Below, in pieces: positions 18,386-27,447 of a stretch of DNA of 64,000 bases; the stretch's first letter is position 1; the number at the start of each line of letters is the position of its first letter. The DNA comes from Beijerinckiaceae bacterium. GTDB taxonomy: Bacteria > Pseudomonadota > Alphaproteobacteria > Rhizobiales > Beijerinckiaceae. The notes beneath the pieces were generated by a model that had not been told where the DNA came from, ran no database searches, and saw only the letters and a program-made list of their open reading frames with translations. The DNA lies in the NCBI GenBank assembly GCA_947454485.1, contig CANGJJ010000001.1:527986-591985 (forward strand). The letters are read 5' to 3'. Both the position numbers and the translations under genes were made by a program.

Positions 18386-19131
18386 GCTTTCCACCGCAGC
18401 AAATAAGATTGGATCGCGACGAAGATCGTGTCCATGAGACCATAGAGCACTGCCATGGTGAGCATATAGACGACGACAAGATCGGTTGCGAGCAAGCTTG
18501 AGGCTTGCATCATGCGCGCGCCAAGACCGCTGACGCCAAAGAGTTCAGCTGCGACAACCGCCATCCATGCTTGGCCGAGTGCTGTGCGCAATCCAACCAG
18601 AATACCGGGCGTTGCTGCAGGCAGCAAAACTTTCCACAGTTGCTCATGGCCACGGCGAAAACCAAAGGCATTGGCAAGCTCAATCAGCTCACGGTCAATA
18701 CCGCGAATAGCGCCTTGCGCTGCAAAGAAGACGATCCAGAACACACCGATGGAGATGATGAAGATCGCAGCGGCTTGATCAACACCAAACCAAATGATGG
18801 CGAAAGGCGCCCAAGCAAGATTGGGAATGGGGCGCATCAAACGCACCAACCATGCAAAGCTCCATTCAAGCTTTACATACATGCCAGTGAGGACACCAAA
18901 GATCGTGCCGAGCCCTGCGCCAAGGCCAAAGCCCATCGCATAATGATCAAGGCTCAACAGAACCATTTGTTGCCACATGCCACTGCGAAATTCGCGCAAG
19001 AAGGCAGCCGGCAAATCGCTGGGTGCAGGCACAAGTGACTGCGACACAAGGCTGAGTTTGGGGAAGATCTCCCAAACCAACAAAAAGACCAGAAGCCCGA
19101 GGGCTGAATAGACAAAAGGCTTCTGACGCAT
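18382..19131 (-). CDS. ABC transporter permease (SsuC/TauC type)
   Basis: This 249-aa permease has about six membrane helices. The cytoplasmic coupling loop is visible as ELIELANAFGFRRGHEQLWKVLLPAATPGILVGLRTALG, here described in pieces: the EAA-type motif with its conserved Gly lies about residues 150-185. It is the membrane channel of the nitrate/sulfonate/taurine class. It lies 19 bases downstream of the Bug-type binding protein and is coupled to the ATPase by a four-base overlap. Confidence 0.9.
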   Translation of the reverse strand: MRQKPFVYSALGLLVFLLVWEIFPKLSLVSQSLVPAPSDLPAAFLREFRSGMWQQMVLLSLDHYAMGFGLGAGLGTIFGVLTGMYVKLEWSFAWLVRLMRPIPNLAWAPFAIIWFGVDQAAAIFIISIGVFWIVFFAAQGAIRGIDRELIELANAFGFRRGHEQLWKVLLPAATPGILVGLRTALGQAWMAVVAAELFGVSGLGARMMQASSLLATDLVVVYMLTMAVLYGLMDTIFVAIQSYLLRWKA

Positions 19132-19150
19132 GGATGAGTTTCGCTGGGCC

Positions 19151-20167
19151 TTAGCGGCCCAACGCCTTCTTGACGGCGCTCACGAAAGGCGCAGGCGTTG
19201 CATAAGCATCAGCAACCACCTTCGACAGACGTTCGGGCGAGACATAGTGAATGTTGACATTGGCGGCGCGCGCATCCGCAGCGAAGCCGGGATCTTTCAG
19301 CGTCAGCTCAAAGGCCTTGCGAATAGCCGCCAAACGATCAGCTGGAATATCAGGCCCCATGATGAAGGGTCGGCCCATGAGGGTGCGTTGCAGAAAGAGC
19401 TCAAGAGCTTTCTTCTGCTCTTGCGTCTTCGCCAGATCATTGATCATCGGCACTTCGGGCATACGATCATCGCGCTCAAGCGCGGCCTGAAACAACAGCT
19501 GGGCGCGCTTCTCGCGATACATCAAATCGCGCACGACCGTGTCATAGCTCACGCAGACGCCTTGCACTTCACCGCGCTCGGTGGCGAGCAGAATATCGCG
19601 AGAGCCGGGATAGCCCTGCACGATCTTGATCTTCACACCCAGAAGATTGGTCAGCACGTCTGGATAGCTCTGGCTATCTGCGCCTGAACCTGTTGCGCCA
19701 ACGATCAACTCTTTGGTGAGCAGATCGTCCATTGTCTTCACAGGTGCGTCGGTGCGCACCATGCAGACGGGCGTATCGACATCGGGGCTGCCAATATAGC
19801 TGAGCTTCTTGGGATCAAAGCGTGTGCCATTGCCACCCAGCAGCGGCTCAAAAGGCACACCGCGATTGATGAGGCCGATGACAGTGCCGTCTTTGGGCTG
19901 CGTGTTGTAGATCTGGTTGGTGAGCAGAAGACTGCCAGCGCCCGGCACATTGCTCGCGACAACAGTGGGCTCACCGGGAATATATTTGCCGATATAGCGC
20001 GCGATCAGACGCGCCCAGATATCGTCCGTCCCGCCGGGGCCATAGCCGATCATAATGCTGACGGTCTTGCCGCGGTAGAAGGCTTCAACGCTTTGAGCTT
20101 GTGCAGGCACACACAAGCCCATCAGGCTGAGCGCAGTGGCGACGCCGATCAATCGTCTTGGAAACAT
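19151..20167 (-). CDS. Bug/TctC-family tripartite tricarboxylate transporter binding protein
   Basis: This 338-aa periplasmic protein has a signal peptide (about 1-24, ending AQAQS) and the TctC fold: the GYGPGGTDDIWARLIARYIGKYIPG segment near 40-65 and the VPGAGSLLLTNQIY loop. Bug proteins bind carboxylates and normally work with TctA/TctB membrane proteins, which are absent here. Its position between an ABC binding protein and an ABC permease is unusual. It may bind the same substrate class or act with a remote TctAB. Confidence 0.85.
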   Translation of the reverse strand: MFPRRLIGVATALSLMGLCVPAQAQSVEAFYRGKTVSIMIGYGPGGTDDIWARLIARYIGKYIPGEPTVVASNVPGAGSLLLTNQIYNTQPKDGTVIGLINRGVPFEPLLGGNGTRFDPKKLSYIGSPDVDTPVCMVRTDAPVKTMDDLLTKELIVGATGSGADSQSYPDVLTNLLGVKIKIVQGYPGSRDILLATERGEVQGVCVSYDTVVRDLMYREKRAQLLFQAALERDDRMPEVPMINDLAKTQEQKKALELFLQRTLMGRPFIMGPDIPADRLAAIRKAFELTLKDPGFAADARAANVNIHYVSPERLSKVVADAYATPAPFVSAVKKALGR

Positions 20168-20266
20168 CTGAAGCCCTCCGGGTCTGTGGCGCGCATCAAC
20201 ACCGTCATAGCCCGGCTGTCAAACAGCGGGCTATGCGGTCTTGTGCGGGCCTGAGGAGGGCGAAAA

Positions 20267-21283
20267 TCACGGCTTCGCCGTCGCATTGATATAGAAGCTG
20301 GGGTCAAACAGACCATCCAGCGGCACGTCTTTTTCAAGAGTGCCAATCGACACCTGATAGGCCTGCATCTTGGCGGTTGCTTGCATGATCACACGCGGAT
20401 CAGCAGAGAATTTGGACGCCGGAGAGACCAGCGCCTTTTCGATGGTTGCCGTATCCACAATGCCCTTGCCAATGGCAGCTTCAACATAAGGCGCGACGCG
20501 CTTGGGGTCAGACTTGATCAAGGCGTCGGCCTTCACCAAAGCATCGACAAGCTTCTGTGCGCCCTCTTTATTTTTGGCAAGGAAGGCACCCGACACTGCC
20601 ACGACGGTGCCCGGCTGATTGGGGAACATCTCGCCGCCTAAAGCGACGACTTTGATCGCAGGATTGCGCTGCTGAACGATTGTGTCAGTGGGCTCGCGGA
20701 TGGTGGCGCCATCAACCGCGCCCGCCAGCAAAGCTTGCTGGGTCGCATCAATGCCCATGGAGACAATCTCGTAATCGCCCTTCTCTGCTTTCAGCACTTC
20801 AGAAAGCCAATGGACAAGGGTCGTATGCGGCACGGAGCCGGGGGGCTGGGTTGCCAGACGCGCGGCCTTGCCGGTGGCCGCTTTGAAATCCTTCAGCGCC
20901 TGCGCGCCGCCAACACCGGCCTTGAAATAAGGCGCGAGCTTGGGGCCAGCCGCGACCGTCATCTCTTCAACGGCGGTCGAGGTCAGAACGCGGATGTCGA
21001 TGCCCTTGGAGCGCGCGACGCCGAGCGGGGCCACGCCCGCCACATAGACATCAAGCGTGCCCGAGGCGAGGGCCTGAATCATCGCGGGGCCGGATTCAAA
21101 GGTCGTGAATTTGAAGTCGAAGCCCGCCTGCTTGGCCCAACCTTCTTTATCGACCACGAAAATCGGCGCGACGCCGAGCACGGGGATCACGCCCACACGC
21201 AACTGCTGCTGGGCAAAAGCGGGGAGGGAGGGAAGGGTGAAGGCAGCAGCAACTGTCGCAACACGCAGCAAAGACAAGATCAT
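20267..21283 (-). CDS. ABC transporter substrate-binding protein (SsuA/NMT1-like)
   Basis: This 338-aa periplasmic protein has a signal peptide ending near PAFAQ and an NMT1/SsuA-type domain: LRVGVIPVLGVAPIFV, GFDFKFTTFESGPAMIQALASG, and a C-terminal KASKFSADP region. Such proteins feed nitrate-, sulfonate- or aromatic-acid-type ABC importers, and it is the obvious partner of the permease and ATPase downstream. ATG 21283 is chosen over one 15 bases upstream. A 23-bp AT-rich palindrome sits in its promoter region. Confidence 0.88.
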   Translation of the reverse strand: MILSLLRVATVAAAFTLPSLPAFAQQQLRVGVIPVLGVAPIFVVDKEGWAKQAGFDFKFTTFESGPAMIQALASGTLDVYVAGVAPLGVARSKGIDIRVLTSTAVEEMTVAAGPKLAPYFKAGVGGAQALKDFKAATGKAARLATQPPGSVPHTTLVHWLSEVLKAEKGDYEIVSMGIDATQQALLAGAVDGATIREPTDTIVQQRNPAIKVVALGGEMFPNQPGTVVAVSGAFLAKNKEGAQKLVDALVKADALIKSDPKRVAPYVEAAIGKGIVDTATIEKALVSPASKFSADPRVIMQATAKMQAYQVSIGTLEKDVPLDGLFDPSFYINATAKP

Positions 21284-21355
21284 GGGGGAGGACTCCAATC
21301 TCGATGGAACCCAGCCTAGAAGCAGATTTAGAAAATAGCAAATAAAACTGTAAAT

Positions 21356-21378
21356 TAAATTAAATCACATTTAATTTA
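21356..21378. promoter_or_regulatory. AT-rich 23-bp palindrome, probable operator
   Basis: A perfect inverted repeat, TAAATTAAAT-CAC-ATTTAATTTA, lies about 75 bases before the ABC binding-protein gene and 44 bases after the amidohydrolase stop. A possible -35/-10 pair on the minus strand (TTTACA, 18 bases, TAAATC) lies directly downstream. The symmetry and place suggest a repressor site for the transport genes. No regulator gene is adjacent. Confidence 0.6.
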
Positions 21379-21421
21379 TGTTTATAAGCCGGACGAGCCA
21401 GAGACCCGCCCGGCGAAGGGT

Positions 21422-22420
21422 CTATTTCAACCGGGGGAAGAGTGCCTCGGCATTGCCCCGATCAATCGCTGCTTGCTGGGCCGCATCGAAGAGGCCGCAA
21501 TGGGCGCGCGCCTCGATCATGTCTTGCGTCATATCGTCGGGGCAGTAGGGCCAATCGCTGCCAAAAAGAATATTTGTGGGCTTGGCGATCTCGCTGGTTG
21601 TGGCAAGCGGCTGTCGGCCGGCAGAGAGCGCGGTCTCGTAATAGAAGCTCGCAAAAGCATCGAGCACTTGCGTGCGCGTTACTTTGAACTGATGGCGCGT
21701 CATGAAGGCAGAGGGATATTGCGTATCCCACGGCGCGCCATTCATCTGCCGCTCGCAGATCTCACCAATGCGCCAGGCCACGAAAGGCGTCGTGCCGCCC
21801 GAGTGACTCAAAATCCAGCGGATATTGGGGAAGCGATGCAGCGCATCGGTGAAAAGCAGATTGACCGCTGCCCGCGTCGTATCAAACAAAAACTCGATCA
21901 TGAAATTGCCGATGCCGGGGCTGATGCCCTTCTTCACCACCTCTGTTGTGGGGTGATTGTTCGGGTGAATGAGCACAACCGCATGGCGCTTGTTGAGCAC
22001 TTCGAGCAGGGGATCGAAATCAGGATGGCCCATATATTTGCCGTCATAGCTGGCGAGAACACCAATGCCATCGAGCTTCATCACATCGAGCGCATATTCA
22101 GCTTCCCGGCAGGCCGCCTCGACATTGGGAAGTGGCAGGGTTGCAAAAGCACCAAAGCGCGTCGGCCATTGCGCGATATAGGAGGCATGTTCTTCATTGA
22201 CGCGGCGCGCGAGATCTTTGGCCTTGGCATCATCACCCAAATGCACGCCAGGCGTTGAGAGCGACAGCACACCAGTTTCAATTCCGTGCCGGTCCATATG
22301 ACCCAGCGACAGTTCAGGCGACCAATCAGGCGTGCGGATGATACCGCCAATCGCCTGAATGGCGGCGCGATAGGCCGGCGTCATGGAATGGCTATGAACG
22401 TCAATGCGACCCTTGCTCAC
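21422..22420 (-). CDS. amidohydrolase family 2 (ACMSD-like) metalloenzyme
   Basis: This 332-aa protein shows the metal-binding pattern of the ACMSD/resorcylate-decarboxylase group: H9 and H11 in DVHSHS, a central His in VLIHPNN, another in ILSHSGGTTPF, and the metal Asp in FGSDWPY. Members decarboxylate aromatic or alpha-amino-muconate-type acids or hydrolyse related lactones. Its place at the head of a transporter cluster suggests the imported compound is its substrate or a precursor. The exact substrate cannot be read from sequence. Confidence 0.85.
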   Translation of the reverse strand: MSKGRIDVHSHSMTPAYRAAIQAIGGIIRTPDWSPELSLGHMDRHGIETGVLSLSTPGVHLGDDAKAKDLARRVNEEHASYIAQWPTRFGAFATLPLPNVEAACREAEYALDVMKLDGIGVLASYDGKYMGHPDFDPLLEVLNKRHAVVLIHPNNHPTTEVVKKGISPGIGNFMIEFLFDTTRAAVNLLFTDALHRFPNIRWILSHSGGTTPFVAWRIGEICERQMNGAPWDTQYPSAFMTRHQFKVTRTQVLDAFASFYYETALSAGRQPLATTSEIAKPTNILFGSDWPYCPDDMTQDMIEARAHCGLFDAAQQAAIDRGNAEALFPRLK

Positions 22421-22485
22421 GATGTTTCCTCCTGTTGGTTGGGAGCGAAACTAAAGGGCGCAAAGATCATGGGCAAGACGCAAAC

Positions 22486-22515
22486 AAAAAGCCCCTCCCA
22501 ATGGGAGGGGCTTTG
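22486..22515 (-). terminator. Rho-independent terminator of smc
   Basis: On the minus strand AAGCCCCTCCC-ATT-GGGAGGGGCTT is followed by TTTTG. It lies just after the smc stop and before the amidohydrolase gene, separating the two transcripts. Confidence 0.85.
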
Positions 22516-22535
22516 ATGGTTCTGATGTCTCTGGC

Positions 22536-25500
22536 CTATTCGGCTGCAATCAAAGTCTCAGCCTGCACCAGATCCACGCTCACGAGCTGCGACACGCCGC
22601 GCTCGGCCATGGTGACGCCGAAGAGGCGGTCCATGCGCGCCATGGTGATCGGATTATGCGTAATCGTGACGAAGCGCGTGTCCGTCTTCTTGCGCATTTC
22701 CTCGAGCAGATCGCAGAAGCGCTCAACATTGTGGTCATCGAGCGGCGCGTCCACTTCGTCCAGCACGCAGATGGGCGAAGGATTGGTGAGGAACACGGCG
22801 AAGATGAGCGACATGGCGGTGAGGGCCTGTTCGCCACCCGACAGCAAAGTCATGGTCTGCGGCTTTTTGCCGGGCGGGCGCGCGATGATTTCGAGGCCAG
22901 CTTCCAGCGGATCGTCTGATTCGACGAGCTGGAGTTCGGCCGCGCCGCCGCCAAAGAGCGAGGTGAACAGCTCTTTGAAATGGCCATTGACCACATCGAA
23001 AGCGGCCACAAGGCGCTCGCGACCTTCCTTGTTGAGATTTTGGATCGCCATACGCAGCTTGCGGATTGCCTCGGTGAGGTCATCGCGCTCGGTGGTGAGT
23101 TCGATCTGCTTGCTCTCAACTTCTGCCAATTCATCATCAGCGCGCAGATTGACAGCGCCCAGACGCTCGCGGTCCTGCTTCAGACCTTCGAGCTTGCGCT
23201 CGATCTCGCTGAGCGGGGGCAAAGTGTCATTGGGCGTCACGCCAGCCAATTCAGCCAAAGCGCCCGGCTCACATTCCAGCTCCGAGGCGATGGTGCGGAT
23301 GACGTCTTCCTGACGGGCGCGCAGACCCTCCAGACGCGCTTCGGTGCGGGCGCGCTCTTCACGCGCAGCACTCATCGCATCAAGGCAGTTGCGGGCGATC
23401 TTGTCCGCATCCGTCAGGCTGGTCTCAGCCTCCGCACGCTTGTCAGACGCTTCTTTGCGCGCCTGTTCTGCAGCTTCAACTTCATTCATCAAAGCGCGGC
23501 GCTTGTGCAGGAACTGTTCTGGCGCTTCAGCCAGCTTCTCCTGCTCGTCGCGCGCCTCTTCGATGCGCAGCTCGAAATCTTCGATCTGATGCGTCGCGCG
23601 ACCACGACGCTCATCCCAGGACTGGCGCTCTGCAGCAATCGCCTGACGGCGCTGTTCGCGGATCTGCGCTTCACGCGCAATACCCTGCACAGCCGCGCGA
23701 GCTTCAGCCGCATCAGCGCGCGCCTGACCGGTGGCAGCGCGGGCGCGCTCCAGACGGCTGGTGAGCTGCGTGGTGGGGGCGAGATCTTCCAGCGCAAGTT
23801 CAGCCTGCGCCTTCTTCTCAGCAGCTTCATCACGCGTGACTGACAAACGCGCTGCCGCTTCGGTCAAAGCCGAGACGCGCGAGGCAATCTGCGCGTGACG
23901 ACGCTCGATATTGGCGGAGCGGTCGCGGGCTTCTTCCACAGCGCGCAAGCTGGCGCGCGCGGCCTGACGGGCTTCAGCTTCTGCAGCAGCAGCCATGCGC
24001 AACGCATCTTGATGACGCTCAGCAATCGCCTTCAAACCATCAGCTTCAGCGCGGGCGCGCTCGGCTTCCAAAGTCAGTTCGCCAAGGCGATTCTTTTCAG
24101 CGAGGCGCTTGGCAGCCGGGGTCGGGGCTTCAGCGGCGGCAGTGAAACCATCCCAACGCCACAGATCGCCATCCTTGGAGACGAGACGCTGGCCGGGCTT
24201 CAGCAGCTTTTGTAACTGTGCGCCATCACCGCGCAGCACAATGCCGATCTGCGCCAGACGACGCTGCAAAGCATCAGGGGCCAGAACGAGCGAGGCGAGC
24301 GACTGCACGCCGGGCGGCAGAGCAGGGTCATTGGCAGGATCGCCCACAAGCGCCCAGTGCGCAGGGGCAGAGGGATTGGCCGATGCGTCGAGATCATCAC
24401 CCAGCGCTGCGCCAAGGGCGGCTTCATAGCCCTTTTCAACCGACATCTCTTCGACGACGGGCGGCCACAAATCGCTGGCAGCGCTGGCCAGAAGATTGGT
24501 CAGCGTGCGCACTTCAGTTTCAAGGCGCTGGGCGGTGCGCTCCGCATCAACGAGCGGTGCACGTGTCTGCGCTTCGGCAGAGCTGGCCTCAGCATGGGCC
24601 TCTTCTGCAATCAGCAAGCTCTCTTCAGCCGCTTGCGCTGCCTCTTGCGCCATAGCGAGGGCTTCGGCTGATTCCATCAGCTCGGTTTCCCCGCCAGCGC
24701 TCTCCTTGAGCGAAGCAAGCTCCTGCTCGACAGCGGCAAGCTCTTGCTCGAAGCGCTGCAGGCGCTGGGCCTCTTCACGCACGCCCTGTTCCAGAGCCGC
24801 GCGGCGCGCATTCATGTCAGAGAGCGTTGTCTGCGCATCTTGCAGCTTGGCTTCTGCATCGGCGAGTTCGCCTTCTGCATCGGCGAGCTTGGCCTTGGCG
24901 TCGAATTCTGTCTCGGCCGAGGCCTCTGCCTGCGCAGCAAGCTCTTCAGCTTCAGCGTCGAGCTTGGCAAGTGTGCCAGCTGCATCTTCGATCAGCGCGG
25001 TTTCGCGCGCCAGATCGCGGGTCAGCTGGGTGATGCGGCGCTCGAGCTCAGCGGCTCGCTCTTCAGCACGCTTCTCTTCGCCCTCAAGTTGTTCACGCGC
25101 GAGGATGAGGCGCTGCAACACAGCGCCAGCCTTGGCCTCTTCATCGCGCAGCTGTGGCAGACCATAAGCGGCCATGGCCTGCAAGCGGGCAGCCTCAGCC
25201 TGCTGGCGCGTGCGCTCAGCCACTTCCAGCGTATCAGCTTCGAGCTTGCGCTCAGCAGCGCTCAGATCAGCCGAGAGTTCTTTGTGGCTGATGTAATAGA
25301 GAAGGGCTTCGCTCTTGCGGATGTCGGAGGCGAGATTCTTGTAGCGGCTGGCCTGACGTGCCTGGCGCTTCAGACTGTCGGCCTGCTGGTCGATCTGCTT
25401 GATGACATCTTCGAGGCGATTGAGATTGTCTTCCGCCGCCTTCAGGCGAAGCTCAGCTTCGTGGCGGCGTGAATGCAAGCCTGCAATACCAGCGGCCTCT

Positions 25501-25994
25501 TCCAGAATGCGGCGGCGCTGTTGCGGCTTGGCAGAGATCAGCTCGCCAATCTGGCCCTGACGCACAAGCGCGGGTGAGCGCGCACCGGTCGAGGCATCGG
25601 CAAAGAGCAGCTGCACATCGCGGGCGCGCACTTCCTTGCCATTGACGCGATAGGTCGAGCCAGATTCGCGCTCAATGCGGCGCGTGACTTCCAAAAGATC
25701 AGCATCATTGAAAGCAGCAGGCGCCGTGCGCGTCGAATTGTCGAGCACGAGGCCAACTTCAGCCATGTTGCGTGCTGGACGATTGCCAGACCCCGAGAAG
25801 ATCACGTCATCCATGCCGGATGCGCGCATGCTCTTGTAGGAGTTCTCGCCCATCACCCAACGCAGGGCTTCAACGAGATTCGACTTGCCGCAACCGTTAG
25901 GACCGACGATGCCCGTCAGCCCCGATTCAATGATGAATTCGGTAGGCTCGCAGAAGCTCTTGAAACCGACGATGCGCAGCCGGTCAAATTTCAT
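22536..25994 (-). CDS. smc: chromosome segregation protein SMC
   Basis: This 1152-aa ATPase condenses and organises the chromosome with ScpA/ScpB. Walker A GPNGCGKSN is at about 31-39. Two long coiled coils rich in Ala, Glu and Arg flank a hinge at about 500-640. The C-terminal head has the signature LLSGGEQALTAMSLIFAV and Walker B CVLDEVDAPLDD. The ATG at 25994 gives the canonical MKFDRLRIVGFKSF start. In Rhizobiales smc commonly follows a DsbA-like gene, as here. No frameshift is seen despite its length. Confidence 0.97.
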   Translation of the reverse strand: MKFDRLRIVGFKSFCEPTEFIIESGLTGIVGPNGCGKSNLVEALRWVMGENSYKSMRASGMDDVIFSGSGNRPARNMAEVGLVLDNSTRTAPAAFNDADLLEVTRRIERESGSTYRVNGKEVRARDVQLLFADASTGARSPALVRQGQIGELISAKPQQRRRILEEAAGIAGLHSRRHEAELRLKAAEDNLNRLEDVIKQIDQQADSLKRQARQASRYKNLASDIRKSEALLYYISHKELSADLSAAERKLEADTLEVAERTRQQAEAARLQAMAAYGLPQLRDEEAKAGAVLQRLILAREQLEGEEKRAEERAAELERRITQLTRDLARETALIEDAAGTLAKLDAEAEELAAQAEASAETEFDAKAKLADAEGELADAEAKLQDAQTTLSDMNARRAALEQGVREEAQRLQRFEQELAAVEQELASLKESAGGETELMESAEALAMAQEAAQAAEESLLIAEEAHAEASSAEAQTRAPLVDAERTAQRLETEVRTLTNLLASAASDLWPPVVEEMSVEKGYEAALGAALGDDLDASANPSAPAHWALVGDPANDPALPPGVQSLASLVLAPDALQRRLAQIGIVLRGDGAQLQKLLKPGQRLVSKDGDLWRWDGFTAAAEAPTPAAKRLAEKNRLGELTLEAERARAEADGLKAIAERHQDALRMAAAAEAEARQAARASLRAVEEARDRSANIERRHAQIASRVSALTEAAARLSVTRDEAAEKKAQAELALEDLAPTTQLTSRLERARAATGQARADAAEARAAVQGIAREAQIREQRRQAIAAERQSWDERRGRATHQIEDFELRIEEARDEQEKLAEAPEQFLHKRRALMNEVEAAEQARKEASDKRAEAETSLTDADKIARNCLDAMSAAREERARTEARLEGLRARQEDVIRTIASELECEPGALAELAGVTPNDTLPPLSEIERKLEGLKQDRERLGAVNLRADDELAEVESKQIELTTERDDLTEAIRKLRMAIQNLNKEGRERLVAAFDVVNGHFKELFTSLFGGGAAELQLVESDDPLEAGLEIIARPPGKKPQTMTLLSGGEQALTAMSLIFAVFLTNPSPICVLDEVDAPLDDHNVERFCDLLEEMRKKTDTRFVTITHNPITMARMDRLFGVTMAERGVSQLVSVDLVQAETLIAAE

Positions 25995-26146
25995 GGGTCG
26001 ATCCCGCACGCTAAAATCTGCACGAACGGCTTCCAGCTGGAGGCCGCCATTTCAAACCCCATCTCGCGCCGTGCTGGGCAGTGGCGCAAGCTCAGGGGGA
26101 GATTTTCCTGTGCGAAACCGCAGTTTTCCCGGAGTTTCTGGGAGGT

Positions 26147-26788
26147 TCAGCTCTTCAGCAGCGGGGCCAGCTTCTTGTCGAGTTCCTCAGGGCTCATGGC
26201 CCCTGAGATCCGCTCGCCATTGATGAAGAAGGTGGGGGTGGCATTCACCCCATATTTCTTGGCCGCATTGTCATAGACTTGCGTGACTTTGGCATAGAGG
26301 TCGCGGTCGGCAAGGCAGGCATTGAACTTCTCTTCGCTCATCCCGGTCTGGCGCACGAGCTTGGAGAGATTCTGCACGATATTGTTATCCGCCGCCCAGT
26401 TGTTCAGCTGCGAGAAGAGCAGGCCAATCATCGCGCCGCGCTTGTCACCGGCACAACGCGCCAGCATGAAGCCCGCCACCGCAGGCGGGTTCAGCGGAAA
26501 TTCGCGCAAGGTGAAACGCACCTTGCCGGTGTCGATATATTTCGATTTCAGAATTGGATAGGTCGTCTCATGGAAATGCGCGCAGTGGCCGCAGGTCATC
26601 GAGGCATATTCGATGATGGTCACGGGCGCATTGTCAGCCCCTTCCCACACATCCGGCAGGGCCTGTTCAGCGAGCAGATCTTTCAAAGAGACAGTCTGCG
26701 CGGCGGCCGGGCTGACGCTGGAGCCTGCCACACCGGCAAGGGCGGCGAGTTCGAGAAACGCGCGGCGGGTGGTCAGGCTCTTCATCAT
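26147..26788 (-). CDS. DsbA-family thiol-disulfide oxidoreductase
   Basis: This 213-aa periplasmic thioredoxin-fold protein has an N-terminal twin-arginine-like signal (TTRRAFLELAALAG), the active site C66-G-H-C69, and the cis-Pro loop VNATPTFFINGERI. It probably forms or isomerises disulfides in exported proteins. It lies upstream of smc with a 150-base gap, and downstream of the DUF721 gene, so all three may form one loose operon. The Tat-like signal suggests export in a folded state. Confidence 0.9.
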   Translation of the reverse strand: MMKSLTTRRAFLELAALAGVAGSSVSPAAAQTVSLKDLLAEQALPDVWEGADNAPVTIIEYASMTCGHCAHFHETTYPILKSKYIDTGKVRFTLREFPLNPPAVAGFMLARCAGDKRGAMIGLLFSQLNNWAADNNIVQNLSKLVRQTGMSEEKFNACLADRDLYAKVTQVYDNAAKKYGVNATPTFFINGERISGAMSPEELDKKLAPLLKS

Positions 26789-26879
26789 CAGGTCAGTCCT
26801 TGTCAGTCGGCCAATGGCGCAACGCCTTTGTTGCGGTGGAATGTGGCAAGAAGAGGCAGGCCCGGCAAGCGCAGCCCCA

Positions 26880-27395
26880 TTATTTTTGCGGAGTTTGTGT
26901 CAGAACGCGCGCGCCAAGCCGTGTCAGCGCCTCGCGCAGAGCCTCATCCTCGATGCCTTGGGAGAGGCTACGTGCTTGGTCCACCACCTCTTTGGTCGGC
27001 GGGCTGATGCGCTTTTTGGGGGCGCGGCGCTCAACCGGCCCTTGGCGCAGGGCGATTCGCCCCACGCAGCGCCAGCCCAGCCGCGCATTGATGCGCTGGC
27101 ACAAAAGATCCGACAGATGCTGGACCTCAATGGCGAAGGCCCCCTCAACCCGCAAAACGAGGGTCGCTGGTTCCATCGCCGCCTCAGGCGAGCGTTTGGG
27201 CCCATGATGGGGCCATTGCAGTTTAAGGGGTTGGGTGACGGCGGCGAGGCGCTCGCCGGCAATATCATCCCAGCTCATGATGATGTCGCTTTCGCCGAAC
27301 CCCTGTTTGGCCAGCAAAGGGTCAATCGCCCCCCCGATCAGATCGGCGAGGGGCTTGGGCGCATTGCGGCGGGCTTTGGCGGGTGGATTGGCCAT
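26880..27395 (-). CDS. DciA-like (DUF721) protein
   Basis: This protein of about 171 aa carries a DUF721 domain in residues 1-95 (KPLADLIGGAIDPLLAKQGF, IIMSWDDIAG, LVLRVEGAFAIEVQH), the family of DciA, the replicative helicase loader used by bacteria without DnaC. The C-terminal extension is basic. The start is uncertain: an ATG 15 bases upstream is also possible. It faces the divergent mutY gene across a 52-base gap, a conserved arrangement in Rhizobiales (mutY - DUF721 - dsbA - smc). Confidence 0.85.
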   Translation of the reverse strand: MANPPAKARRNAPKPLADLIGGAIDPLLAKQGFGESDIIMSWDDIAGERLAAVTQPLKLQWPHHGPKRSPEAAMEPATLVLRVEGAFAIEVQHLSDLLCQRINARLGWRCVGRIALRQGPVERRAPKKRISPPTKEVVDQARSLSQGIEDEALREALTRLGARVLTQTPQK

Positions 27396-27447
27396 GGCTC
27401 TTTCTAGCATGCTTCCCAGCCTTACGAAGAGTGTCTAACAGGGGGCC

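Noticed and set aside
26010..26146. Riboswitch or other leader between smc and the DsbA-like gene
   Set aside because: No conserved RNA core is visible; only short GC stems that do not form a known class.
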